Shown here one piece after another: positions 25,347 through 35,300 of a stretch of 64,000 bases of DNA (positions within the stretch are counted from its first letter, which is position 1; each line of letters opens with the position of its first letter). The notes under the pieces are model-generated. The model saw nothing but the letters and a program-made list of their open reading frames with translations, did not search any database and was not told where the DNA came from. Made by a program: the position numbers and the translations under genes. The stretch is from Burkholderiaceae bacterium (GTDB lineage: Bacteria > Pseudomonadota > Gammaproteobacteria > Burkholderiales > Burkholderiaceae): positions 4,517-68,516 of the forward strand of contig JAJPEN010000076.1 of NCBI GenBank assembly GCA_021166835.1, given 5' to 3'.

Positions 25347-26722
25347 ACCTGCACGCGATGCTCGCGCGGCGCGCGGACGAGGGCCGGCCGCTGCGCATCG
25401 GCCTGATCGGCGCCGGCAAGTTCGGCTCGATGTACCTGTCGCAGGTGCGGCGCACGCCGGGCATGCACCTGGTCGCTGTGGCCGACCTTTCGCCGCAACG
25501 CGCGCGCGAGGCGATGATGCGCGTGGGCTGGGAGGCGGCGCGCCTGTCCGCCGACGGCTTCGGGCGGGCGCTTCGCGACGGATCGACTTTCGTGCTCGAC
25601 GACCCGATGGCGCTGGTCGCCGCGGACGAGGTCGAGATCGTCATCGACGCCACGGGCGACCCGGCCGCGGGTATCGCGCACGCGCTCGCCTGCTGCCGGC
25701 AGGGCAAGCACATCGTGATGGTCAACGTCGAAGCCGATGCGCTCGCCGGACCGCTGCTCGCGCAGCGCGCGCGCGAAGCGGGAGTCGTCTACTCGCTCGC
25801 CTACGGCGACCAGCCGGCGCTGATCTGCGAGATGGTCGACTGGGCGCGCGCCGCGGGCTTCGAGGTGGTAGGCGCCGGCAAGGGAACGAAGTACCTGCCC
25901 GAATACCACGCGTCCACGCCCGACACGGTGTGGGCGCATTACGGCATCGACCAAGCCGATGCGCGCGCCGGCGGAATGAACGCGCAGATGTTCAACTCGT
26001 TCCTCGACGGGACGAAGTCGGCGATCGAGATGGCGGCGGTGGCGAATGCCACGGGGCTTGCGGCGCCGGCCGCGGGACTGTCGTTCCCGCCCTGCGGCGT
26101 CGACGATCTCGCGCAGCGCATGTGCCCGCGCGCCGACGGCGGCGCGCTCGAGCGTCGCGGCCAGGTCGAGGTCGTCTCGAGCCTCGAGCGCGACGGCCGG
26201 CCCGTGTTCCGCGACCTGCGCTGGGGCGTCTGGGCGAGCTTCGCCGCCGACTCCGACTACGTGCGACGCTGCTTCCGCGAGTACGGGCTCGTCACCGACC
26301 GCAGCGGCAACTACAGCGCGATGTACAAGCCCTATCACCTGATCGGGCTCGAACTCGGCATCAGCGTCGCGTCGATCGGGCTGCGCGGCGAAGCCACCGG
26401 CGCGCCGCGCGGCTGGCACGCCGACGTCGTCGCCACGGCCAAGCGCGCATTGAAGGCGGGCGAGCGCCTCGATGGCGAAGGCGGCTACACGGTGTACGGA
26501 CGGCTGATGCCGGCGGCCGACTCGCGGGCGATCGGCGCGCTGCCGCTGGGGCTCGCGCGCGGCGTGGCGCTGGTGCGCGACGTGGCCGCGGGCGAGGCGC
26601 TGCGCTGGAACGACGTGCGCTTCGATGCAGGGGAGGAGGCAGTGCGGGTGCGGCGGGAGATGGAGGCTGCGCTTGGGGCTGGCACGGGGGTGCCTGAGCA
26701 CCCGGCGCACCGGGGCACTTAA
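25343..26722 (+). CDS. Homoserine-dehydrogenase-like oxidoreductase with C-terminal SAF domain
   Basis: 459 residues. N-terminal Rossmann motif GLIGAGKFGSMYLSQ near residue 20, a dehydrogenase core (EIVIDATGDPAAG), and a C-terminal SAF domain (ALPLGLARGVALVRDVAAGEALRWNDV, about 390-430) resembling antifreeze/sialate-synthase modules. This matches the COG4091 group, whose members are named after homoserine dehydrogenase but occur in assorted sugar-acid and carbon pathways. It is not a threonine-pathway enzyme here since a true hom is at 6.2 kb. Substrate unknown. Confidence 0.8.
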   Translation: MNLHAMLARRADEGRPLRIGLIGAGKFGSMYLSQVRRTPGMHLVAVADLSPQRAREAMMRVGWEAARLSADGFGRALRDGSTFVLDDPMALVAADEVEIVIDATGDPAAGIAHALACCRQGKHIVMVNVEADALAGPLLAQRAREAGVVYSLAYGDQPALICEMVDWARAAGFEVVGAGKGTKYLPEYHASTPDTVWAHYGIDQADARAGGMNAQMFNSFLDGTKSAIEMAAVANATGLAAPAAGLSFPPCGVDDLAQRMCPRADGGALERRGQVEVVSSLERDGRPVFRDLRWGVWASFAADSDYVRRCFREYGLVTDRSGNYSAMYKPYHLIGLELGISVASIGLRGEATGAPRGWHADVVATAKRALKAGERLDGEGGYTVYGRLMPAADSRAIGALPLGLARGVALVRDVAAGEALRWNDVRFDAGEEAVRVRREMEAALGAGTGVPEHPAHRGT

Positions 26723-26785
26723 GCGCAGGCGGGTGCACCCAAGCCAGTCGAGCATCAAGTCCGAGCATCAAATTGATGCGTTCTC

Positions 26786-26809
26786 GCTCGTGGAATGAAT
26801 TCCACGAGC
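26786..26809. terminator. Hairpin between convergent SAF and recD genes
   Basis: A perfect 10-bp stem (26786-26795 with 26800-26809) closes a TGAA loop between two convergent genes. A shorter 7-bp palindrome GCATCAA-A-TTGATGC lies just before it at 26765-26779. Neither is followed by a T-run, so a bidirectional terminator is likely by position but unproven. Confidence 0.5.
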
Positions 26810-26816
26810 CGAGCGG

Positions 26817-28601
26817 CTACGTCTTGTAGCTCGAACTTCGTCGATTTTGCTCGAGGAGCCGCTGCGCGAGGCGTCCGCGCCGTAGCGTTCGGCTGAGCGC
26901 CGCCTGCCCGACCACCTCGGGCTCGGCCCAGATCGTCAGCCGGCTGCGTGCGCGCGTGATGCCGGTGTAGACGAGTTCGCGCGTATTCAGCGGATGCCCC
27001 GGCGGCGCCAGCACGAGCGCCACCGACTCGAACTCCGAGCCCTGCGCCTTGTGGACAGTCATCGCCCACGCGTCTTCGCAGGCCGGCATTTGTGCGACCG
27101 GAAAGAGCCGCGCCTCGCTCTCCCCGGCGAAGGCGACGACGAGGTCGTCGCTCGCCTTCGTGCCGACGTCCGGGCGCGGCAGGCAGAGGCCGACGTCGCC
27201 GTTGAACAGGCCCAGAGCCGGCCGGTTGACGGTGACCAGCACGAGGCGTCCCGGGTACCACTGGGCGAACGGGGACCCGACCGTGCTCGTGCTCGTGCTC
27301 GTGCCTGTCCTTGCACCTGTCCCTGTACCTGTGCCGCCCGCGCCCGAAGCCGTACTCGTGCGAGGGCTCGCACCCGCTCCACGTCGAACCGCGGAGGCGA
27401 TGCGCCGATTGAGCGCGACGCTGCCCAACGGGCCTTCGCGCATCGCGGTCAGCACCCGATGCCGTTCGCAGGCACCCAGCACTTTCGCGGGAGCCGCACG
27501 CGCTTCGATCGCCTCTCGCACCTCCGCCCATTCGGCGAGCGCATCGTCGACGATCGCCGCGGGGTCGGCGCGGAAATGGCCGATCGGCCTGGGCCAGCGC
27601 AGCGTAACCGTCCCGCTCCCGCCATCGCGCACCTGCGCCGCAAGCTCGACGATGTGCGCCGCGTCCTTCTGGCGATGGTTGCGCAACAGTTGCACGGTCG
27701 CGTCGCTCACGCTCGCGCATAGATCGGCGAATACCGCGCCGGCTTCGACCGAGGCGAGCTGGTCGCGGTCGCCGGCGAGAACGAGCCGCCCGTTCGAGCC
27801 GATCGCCGCGACCAGCGCGGCGGCGATCTCGACGTCGAGCATCGACGCCTCGTCGACGATCACCAGGTCGTAGTCGAGCGGCATCGCGGCGCTGGCCGCA
27901 GCCACGGCGTTCACACGAAGGCCGAGCAGTCGATGCAGCGTAGTGCCTGCACGGGGAAGGCGCGCACGCAGCTCGCCGGCCGGATCGAAGCGGGCGAGTT
28001 GATCCGACAGCGACTGCCCGAGGCGCGCCGCAGCCTTGCCGGTGGGCGCGGCGAAGGCGACGCGCGCATCGGGCGCGAGCCGCGCGAAAGCCACCAGCAG
28101 TCGCGCGAGCGTGGTCGTCTTGCCGGTGCCAGGCCCTCCCGACAGCAGTGTGAGACGATGGCCCAGCGCACGCAGCAGCGCCCGATGTTGCGCGTCGTCG
28201 GCTTCGGCCGGCTCGAACAGCGAATCGACGGCATCGGCAACGACGCCCGCCTCGGCGAGCGGGGCCGGCGCGTCGAGCGCGACCACCCGCTCAGCGAGGA
28301 GCGCCTCCGCGCGCCACAGGCGCTGCAGGTAGAGCGCATCGCCGTCGAGTACGAGCGGCGCTTCGTGCACTCCGGGCGCGACGTCGACGACCGGGCTGGC
28401 GCCAAGCTGGCGTCGCTCGTCGTCGTCCGCCACTTCGACGCAGACGTGACCGGCATCGGCATCGCTCCACAGCTGCTGCGCCCACCGCTCGACGATGCGG
28501 CTCGCCGATGGATCTCCGCCGATGCGCGCGTGCAGTCGCGCGATCGTGTCGCCGAAAGCGCGCGCGACACGGCCCGCGAATGGCGCTTCGGCAGGCTTCA
28601 T
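26817..28601 (-). CDS. recD: Exodeoxyribonuclease V subunit alpha RecD
   Basis: 594 residues from an ATG at 28601 overlapping the recB stop (ATGA). Walker A SGGPGTGKTTTLARL near residue 157, VIVDEASMLD near 250, and the C-terminal VYTGITRARSRLTIW helicase motif VI. RecD is the fast 5'-3' helicase of RecBCD. Between the motor domains is a low-complexity Gly/Thr/Ser insert (about residues 407-440) encoded by hexanucleotide repeats at 27283-27330, absent from ordinary RecD. Overall length is close to E. coli RecD. Confidence 0.94.
   Translation of the reverse strand: MKPAEAPFAGRVARAFGDTIARLHARIGGDPSASRIVERWAQQLWSDADAGHVCVEVADDDERRQLGASPVVDVAPGVHEAPLVLDGDALYLQRLWRAEALLAERVVALDAPAPLAEAGVVADAVDSLFEPAEADDAQHRALLRALGHRLTLLSGGPGTGKTTTLARLLVAFARLAPDARVAFAAPTGKAAARLGQSLSDQLARFDPAGELRARLPRAGTTLHRLLGLRVNAVAAASAAMPLDYDLVIVDEASMLDVEIAAALVAAIGSNGRLVLAGDRDQLASVEAGAVFADLCASVSDATVQLLRNHRQKDAAHIVELAAQVRDGGSGTVTLRWPRPIGHFRADPAAIVDDALAEWAEVREAIEARAAPAKVLGACERHRVLTAMREGPLGSVALNRRIASAVRRGAGASPRTSTASGAGGTGTGTGARTGTSTSTSTVGSPFAQWYPGRLVLVTVNRPALGLFNGDVGLCLPRPDVGTKASDDLVVAFAGESEARLFPVAQMPACEDAWAMTVHKAQGSEFESVALVLAPPGHPLNTRELVYTGITRARSRLTIWAEPEVVGQAALSRTLRRGRLAQRLLEQNRRSSSYKT
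27283..27330 (-). repeat. Degenerate hexanucleotide repeat inside recD
   Basis: On the plus strand GTGCTC occurs three times in tandem (27283-27300), followed by decaying six-base units such as GTGCCT, GTCCCT and GTACCT. On the coding strand they specify a Gly-Thr/Ser-Thr run. Multiples of three keep the frame. Confidence 0.75.
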
Positions 28602-31600
28602 CGCATCCGCTCGCCCGATTCGCCGTCGAACAGGCGATCGAGGCGCTCGATCGCGCGCGCGCTCGGACGGCTGGCGTGCACGCCGCATGTCTGCGCGGCA
28701 CCGTCCTTCGGCAACGCGAGGCCGGCGCCGCGCAGGAACACGTAGAAGACGCCGCCGAACGATCGCTCGTAGTCGTATCCGCGCAGCGTGCGGCGCAACC
28801 AGCGATGCACCGCCAGCGTGTACAGGCTCGCCTGCAGCGGATAGGCGTGCGCGCGCATCGCTTCGGCGAGCGCGGCATGGCCGTAGCATTGCGCGTCGTC
28901 GCCGAGGTGATTGCTCTTCCAGTCGACGATGTACCAGCGGTCACCGTGCTCGAAGACGAGGTCGATGAAACCGCGCAGGAAGCCGCTCCATCGCGACAGC
29001 GTCGCCTGCGCGTCGAGCGCGAGCGCATCGTCCAGCACGTCGACGAGCGCGTGCTCGGAGACGTTGTGTCCGGAAAGCTGGAATTCCAGTTCACGCAGCT
29101 GCCGAGCGCGCGGCACGGCGGGCAGCGCGAGCCGCGCGCCGTCGGGCGCGCACAGCGCAACGCCGAGCGCCTCGTCGAGCCACGCAGCGACCTGTGCCGC
29201 GTCGGCGCGCCGATATCCGCAGCGCGCCAGCCAGTGAGCGACCAGCGGCGCTTCGACCGGCGCGTCGAACGACGCCTGCTCGAGGATTCCGTGCAGGCAC
29301 ACGCCCGCCTGCGCGCCCGCCGGGAAGCGAAAGCGGATCGAATCGCGCTCGACGGGCTGCGCATCGGGCCCCGGTGCCTGCGTCGCCTCCGCTGCCGACT
29401 CGTCGCGTCCGGGGTCGACGACGTCGACGTTGTGCCACGACGGCGACGGCATTTCGTGGCCGCCGCTCAGTGCGGCCGCGATCGCAGTGAAGCTGGTGGT
29501 GATCGTGGCCGGCGGAATCGCGTGATTCCAGGCGCGCGCGCGCAGCGCGGGCGCGTCGCTGCTCGCAGCCGCGGCGGCTGGCGCCGACGCGTCCTCGCGC
29601 GGTCGCGGCTGCATCTTCGAATCCGCCGCCAAGTCGATCGACCGCGCCTCGATCGGGGGCAGCCCGCACGCTCCGGCGAGCACCGTGGGCGTGTCGACGA
29701 TCGCCAGCGATCCCGGATGGCGCAGCCCCGCCCGCATCTGCCAGTGCGTGAGCGCGGCACGCACGCCGTCGGCGTCGAGCGCGAACGAAGCGCTGTCGCC
29801 CGCGGCGCCCGCCTCGTGCAGCAGCCACGCGAGCGGCGCGTGCGCGCCGTTGTTCGCCGCCCCCCAGAAGACGTAGCAGCGCTGCTCGGCGCGCGTGAGC
29901 GCCACGTACAGCGTCCGTAGCCTCTCGGCCTGCTGCTCGGCTGCCGCCGCATCGCGGGCCGCTTTGTCGGGCGCCAGATCGAGCACCGTGCGCCACCTGC
30001 CGTCGGCATCGCGCTCGTGGCGCACGCAGGGATCGGGCGCCTGCGCGTTGGACGCCGACCACGCGAACGGAACGAAGACGACCGGAAACTCGAGCCCCTT
30101 GCTCTTGTGCACGGTGAGGATGCGCACCAGGTTCTCGTCGCTCTCCAGGCGCAATTCGCGGACGTCGTCGTCGCCGGCCTCGCGTGCGCGCAGCCGGGCC
30201 CAGGCGCGCGACGCTTCGCGCGGGCTGTCGCGCACCGCGTCGTCCTCGGCGAGCAGCGCCACCAGATGGCCGAGGTTGGTGAGACGGCGTTCGCCGTCGG
30301 CGAGGCCGGCGAGTCGTGCGCCGGCACCGAAGGCGTGCAGCAGCGGACGCAGCGAGGCGATCGGGCCGTGCCGCTGCCAGCGCAGGCGGGCCTGCGCGAA
30401 GCGGGCGACGACGGCGAGCAACTGCGCGGAATCGGCCTCGAGCGCGGCGATGGCCGCCGCATCGAGACCGAGCAGCGTGGTCGCGAGCGCCGAGCGCAGG
30501 CGCGCGGGATCGGCGCAATCGTCGACCGCAGCGACGACGCGCATCAGCTCGGCGGCTTCGAGCGTATCGAGCACGCTGTCGCGCGAGATCTCGGCAGCGC
30601 CGATGCCCGCGCGCGCCAGCGCGCGCTTGACGAGCGCACCCTGCGCGCGCGCCTGCACCAGAACGGCGATGTCCCTCGGCTGCAACGTACGATCGTCGTA
30701 GCGCACGTCGGAGGCGAGCAGGCGCGCGATCTCGGCGACCGTCGCGTCGATCGCCTGCCGGCGCGCGTGCGACGCGGACAGCGGCTTGCCGCTGGCGCCG
30801 GGCTCGAGCATCACGACCGTCATCGGCGCGCGCGCGCCGACGCCGGGCGGGTCGGCGGCGTCGAAGGCGCGGCGCGTCCGCGCGCCGACCGCGGCCGGCT
30901 CGAAGGCGATGTCTGCGACGCGAAAGGGATCGCTGACGTGGAACAGCGCATTGACCGCCTCGATCAGCGCGGGATGCGAGCGCTGGTTCTCGCCCAGCCG
31001 GTGCGTGCGCGCCGCGCCGGTGCGCGCCGAAAGATACGAATGCACGTCGGCGCCGCGGAAGGAGTAGATCGCCTGCTTCGGATCGCCGACCAGCACCAGC
31101 GCGAAGCGGCCCGCGCCGTCGCCATCGTCATCGTCGCGCGCATAGATGCGACGCACGATGTCCCACTGCAGCGGATCGGTGTCCTGGCATTCGTCGACGA
31201 GCGCGATCGGGTGCCTTTCGCGCAGCGCGCGCGCGAGCGGCGGACCGCTCGCCGGATCGGCAAGTGCCTCGTGCACCAGCCGCAGCAGGTCGTCGAAGGC
31301 GAGCGAGCTGGCCTGGCACAGATCGGCCTCGCGCGTAGCGCGCAGCGACGCGACGATTTCGCGCGCGACCGATGCGCGCAGCCCCGGGATTTCCGCATCG
31401 ATCGCGAGCAGCGCATCGCAGCAGCCGGGAACGGCCGAATCGGGCATCGCCTTCCTGAAGCGGTGCGAGCCGAAACGCTCGATCGTCTCGCTCGACATCG
31501 GCGCCAGCGGCGCGTCGCAGAACGCCTGCAGCCTGGCGAGCCAATTCGCGCCGTGCTGCTTCATCGTTCCGAAGGCCTGGCCGGACGTACCGATCCACGC

Positions 31601-32320
31601 GAGCAGGTCGGCGGCATCGGTTCGCATCGCATCGACCAGCGCCGCGCGCGCAGCGAAGGCGCGCGGCGCGAGCGCGCGCCAGTCGCAGTCCGGCGAGGCG
31701 ATCCGCGCCAGCGGCAGCGCGACCATCGCCTTCACGCTCTTCTCGATCGCCTCCGGGTCGATGCCGGCGAGCGCGAAGAGCGCAAGCCTCTCCGGCGGCC
31801 CCTCGAGCACCTCGCTGCGCCACCAGTCGTGCACCCGACGAAGAATCCGCTCGCCGTCGCCGGCGCCGATCGGCAGTCCGCGAGCGACGCCGATCGACAA
31901 TGCGTGCTCGTCGATGACGCGCTGGCACCAGGCATGAATGGTGTGCACCGACATCTCGTCGATACGGGCAAGCGCCACGCGCAGCAGGTCGCGTGTGCGT
32001 CGCGCAGCCCGCTCGTCGAGCGTGGCCGCGTAGGCGTTGCAGAACGGCTCGTCCACGCCGCCGCCCGATCGTCCTTCGAGCCGGTCGTCGAGCAGGCGTT
32101 CGAGCTGCGCGACGCGAAGCCGGATTCGATCAGCCAGCTCGGCGGCGGCGGCGTTGGTGAAGGTGACGACGAGCACGCGATCGAGATCCAGTCCGCGCTC
32201 GATGATCGCGCGCACGACCAGCCCGGCGATCGTCCAGGTCTTTCCGGTGCCGGCGTCGGCCTCGAGCAGCTGCACGCCGTCGAGGATGTCGGCGTCGAAA
32301 ACGGGATGGCTGCCGATCAC
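28598..32320 (-). CDS. recB: Exodeoxyribonuclease V subunit beta RecB
   Basis: 1240 residues from a GTG at 32320 overlapping the recC stop (GTGA). N-terminal UvrD-type helicase with Walker A EADAGTGKTWTIAGL near residue 21 and FALVLVGDPKQAIYSFRGAD near 415; C-terminal RecB nuclease domain with the catalytic VDWKSNHLGDD near residue 1140. Provides the 3'-5' helicase, nuclease and RecA-loading functions. Length agrees with E. coli RecB. Confidence 0.96.
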   Translation of the reverse strand: MIGSHPVFDADILDGVQLLEADAGTGKTWTIAGLVVRAIIERGLDLDRVLVVTFTNAAAAELADRIRLRVAQLERLLDDRLEGRSGGGVDEPFCNAYAATLDERAARRTRDLLRVALARIDEMSVHTIHAWCQRVIDEHALSIGVARGLPIGAGDGERILRRVHDWWRSEVLEGPPERLALFALAGIDPEAIEKSVKAMVALPLARIASPDCDWRALAPRAFAARAALVDAMRTDAADLLAWIGTSGQAFGTMKQHGANWLARLQAFCDAPLAPMSSETIERFGSHRFRKAMPDSAVPGCCDALLAIDAEIPGLRASVAREIVASLRATREADLCQASSLAFDDLLRLVHEALADPASGPPLARALRERHPIALVDECQDTDPLQWDIVRRIYARDDDDGDGAGRFALVLVGDPKQAIYSFRGADVHSYLSARTGAARTHRLGENQRSHPALIEAVNALFHVSDPFRVADIAFEPAAVGARTRRAFDAADPPGVGARAPMTVVMLEPGASGKPLSASHARRQAIDATVAEIARLLASDVRYDDRTLQPRDIAVLVQARAQGALVKRALARAGIGAAEISRDSVLDTLEAAELMRVVAAVDDCADPARLRSALATTLLGLDAAAIAALEADSAQLLAVVARFAQARLRWQRHGPIASLRPLLHAFGAGARLAGLADGERRLTNLGHLVALLAEDDAVRDSPREASRAWARLRAREAGDDDVRELRLESDENLVRILTVHKSKGLEFPVVFVPFAWSASNAQAPDPCVRHERDADGRWRTVLDLAPDKAARDAAAAEQQAERLRTLYVALTRAEQRCYVFWGAANNGAHAPLAWLLHEAGAAGDSASFALDADGVRAALTHWQMRAGLRHPGSLAIVDTPTVLAGACGLPPIEARSIDLAADSKMQPRPREDASAPAAAAASSDAPALRARAWNHAIPPATITTSFTAIAAALSGGHEMPSPSWHNVDVVDPGRDESAAEATQAPGPDAQPVERDSIRFRFPAGAQAGVCLHGILEQASFDAPVEAPLVAHWLARCGYRRADAAQVAAWLDEALGVALCAPDGARLALPAVPRARQLRELEFQLSGHNVSEHALVDVLDDALALDAQATLSRWSGFLRGFIDLVFEHGDRWYIVDWKSNHLGDDAQCYGHAALAEAMRAHAYPLQASLYTLAVHRWLRRTLRGYDYERSFGGVFYVFLRGAGLALPKDGAAQTCGVHASRPSARAIERLDRLFDGESGERMR

Positions 32321-35300
32321 GGCGCCGCCCCTTCCGCTTCCGCGCTGCCCGCCAGCGAGGTGTCGTCGAAGATGGGGCGATAGACGCGATCGCACAGCGG
32401 CAGCACGCGCTCGAAGTCGATCCCGGCGTCGCGGTAGAGCGCGCGCATCGCCGGCTGCGCCAGCTCGGGAGTGCGAAATCCGCTGTCGTCGCCCGCCAGC
32501 ACGGCCTGCGCGCGCTCGAGCGCGACGCGCTCGCGTCCCTTGCCTCGCATCAGTTCACGAGCATGGCACAACCAGCTACGAGGAAAGAGCGCCAGCGGCT
32601 GCGTCGAGATCCGGCGCGACCATTCGATCGCATGCTCGAGCGCGCGCAATGCGTAGTCGCAGTTCACCACGATCGTCTGGTCGGGCGTGATCAGTCGCCC
32701 GGTCGCCGCCGAATCGACCGCGAAGCGCCACAGCGCGGTGCGCAACCATGCGTCGATCAGCGAATGCGGCCCGAGCGGATACGCCGAAACGAAGAGCAGC
32801 CGTCCCTGCGAATCGAGCGCCGGCGGCGACATGCCCAGTCGCAGAGCGCCGACGCGCGCCACCACCGGCTCGCTTCGACGCGGCGCGAGCTGCGCATCGG
32901 GTTCCGCGGCGGGCGCGCCGATGCTCGTGCGGGCGTCCAGTGCACGCTCGATCAGCGACTGCGCCTGCGCGACGGCCGCCTCGGCGTCGATCGCGCCGGC
33001 CGCTCCGGCGGGGGTGGCCGGCGAGCATTGCAGCTCGCGCACGAGGCGCGCACGCTCTTCGCCGGCGAGCAGGCGCTCGACGCAGCGCTGGATCTGCCGC
33101 GCGTCGCGCGCCGATTGCGGCCACAGCGGCTCGTGCTCGGGCGGCTCGTCGTCGTCCGCCGGCAATGTGGCGACCAGCGACTCGGCGAGCCACGTGCGTG
33201 CCGGATCGGACAGCGCACGGCGCAGGCGCTCGATCGGCACGATCGCATCGGCTTCGGGGAACGCGTGCGGCTGCGCAGCGTGCGCGTAGTCGTCGGCGTT
33301 CTGCGCGCCGATCGCGTCGTCGGGAGCGGAGTCGGGAGCGGAGTCGGAAGGGCCGCCGGGAGCCGCATCGACGTCGAAGAGCGCGCCGATCGCCTCGGCA
33401 CGGCTCGCGAGCGGTGCGCTCGCCGCCTGCGCGGTTGCCAGCCACTCGCTCGCCCGATCGGCATGCTCGCCCTCGAAGTTGCGTCGCGAGAACGGATGCA
33501 ATGGATACTCGACGAGCGCCGGCCCGCTGCCCGCCTCGCCGCGCCGCACCCGAGGGATCGACGCCGGCGCGGCGCGGGCGTCGTCGCCCAGGCGCGCCGA
33601 CAGCCAGGCGAGCAGTTCCACGACGAGCGGCGACGGGTTCAGCGGACTGTCGTCACGCGCATCGCGGCTGCGGCAGGAGACGACGAGACGCTCGCGCGCG
33701 GCGAGCACCGCATCGAGGAATGCGCCGCGGTCGTCGTTGCGCACGAGCCGGTCGCCGAAACGCGGCGCGTGGCGCATCAGGTCGATCTCGTCGCGCGCGC
33801 CGCGTCGCGGGAACGATCGCTCGTCGAAACCGAAGAGGCAGACCACGCGATAGGGCACGCCGCGCAGGCTTCCGATCGGCACGACCGTGACGGCGCCGCC
33901 GGGTACGACGGCCGGCGCTCCCTGTGCGATCGCGTCCGCGAAGGCGCGTGCGAAGGCCGCGGCGTCGAGCACGACACCCGCGGCCTCGTCGCCCGAAGCG
34001 GCCAGGCGATCGATCGCTTCGCGCACGCGCTGCACCGCGGCCTGCGCGCGCGAGCGCGCGAAGATCGTCTCGACGACGTCGCCCAGCGCCTCGCACCATT
34101 CGCGCGGCGGGCGCGGGCGCGAGGCGAGCGCGCGCAGCCGGCCGAGCGCTTCGGCCAGCGCGAGCCAGCCGTCGAGCGCGCGGGCGCGCGTGCCCTGCGC
34201 CCCGGGCACGGCGAGCAGATCGCCGCAGACCTGCTCGACGCCGATCGCAGCGCCCAGCAGCAGGCGGTCGGTTGCCGCCTGCAGGTTGTGTTTCGACGCG
34301 CCGTCGTGCGCGTCGAGCCCGCGTCGCGCACCGGCGCGCGCCAGGCCGTCGAGCAGCGCGTCGACCTCGGATTCGTCCAGCGAAAGCGCTTCGGCCAGCG
34401 CCGGGTTGCGCAGCAGCGCATCGAGCCGCGCAGCGTCGATGCCGTGCACGGCGGCGCCGACGATCGCCTCGACCGCGTCGATCGCGGGATCGATGCCGCG
34501 CAGCCGGCCGCTGATCGCCAGCGGGATCCGGCGTTCGGCGGGAACGCTTTCGAACACGCCTGCGATCGCCGGCGCCGCCGTCTCGATGTCGGCGCAATGC
34601 ACGACGACATCGGCCGGCGCGAGGCCGGGCATCGTCGCGAAGCATTCGAGCAGGATCTCGTGCAGGATCTCCGCCTCGCGCACCGGGCCGTGCGTGCCGA
34701 CGATGCGAATCGAATCGTCGAGCCCGCGCAATGCGCGCCAGGGCGCGTCGCTGCGCAGGAACACCGAGGCGTGCAACGCCTGCAACGCGGTCGGCGCGTC
34801 GCCGCGCGTATCGCGCGAGTCGAAGGGGAGCGGCTCGTCGCGCCCGGGCGCCTCGGCCTGCACCCCGAAGCGCTCCTCGAGGTCGAGCAGTTGTGCGACG
34901 AAATCGCGATGCGCGCGGCCCCAGCTGCCGAGAATCGAGGGCTCGCCGTCGTACAGCCAGGCCTCGTCGGGCCGCTGCGCGCGCACGCGAGCGAGCGAGG
35001 CCGGATCGAGCAGGTCGCTCCACAACTCGCGGCAGGGGTCCGGAGCGAAGATCGACACGTCGATGCTGCCGGCGAGCCGGCCGAAGAGCGCGAACTGCTC
35101 GGGCGAGAGATCGACGCGCCCGAAGATCGCCACCCGTCGTCCGCCGAGCGCGCGTTCGAGCTGCGCCGCATCGCCCTCGGCAAGAACGCGCGCGAAGGCA
35201 TCGTATGGATGCTCGTCGCGCACGCCGGGCAGCCGCTCGAGCAGGCGGTTCCACAGCCAGCGCTGCCAGGGCTCGTGCACGTCGAGCGCGGCTTCCCCCC

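Noticed and set aside
27283..27330. Short regular repeats that could be taken for a CRISPR-like array
   Set aside because: Units are only six bases with no spacers and lie in frame inside recD.
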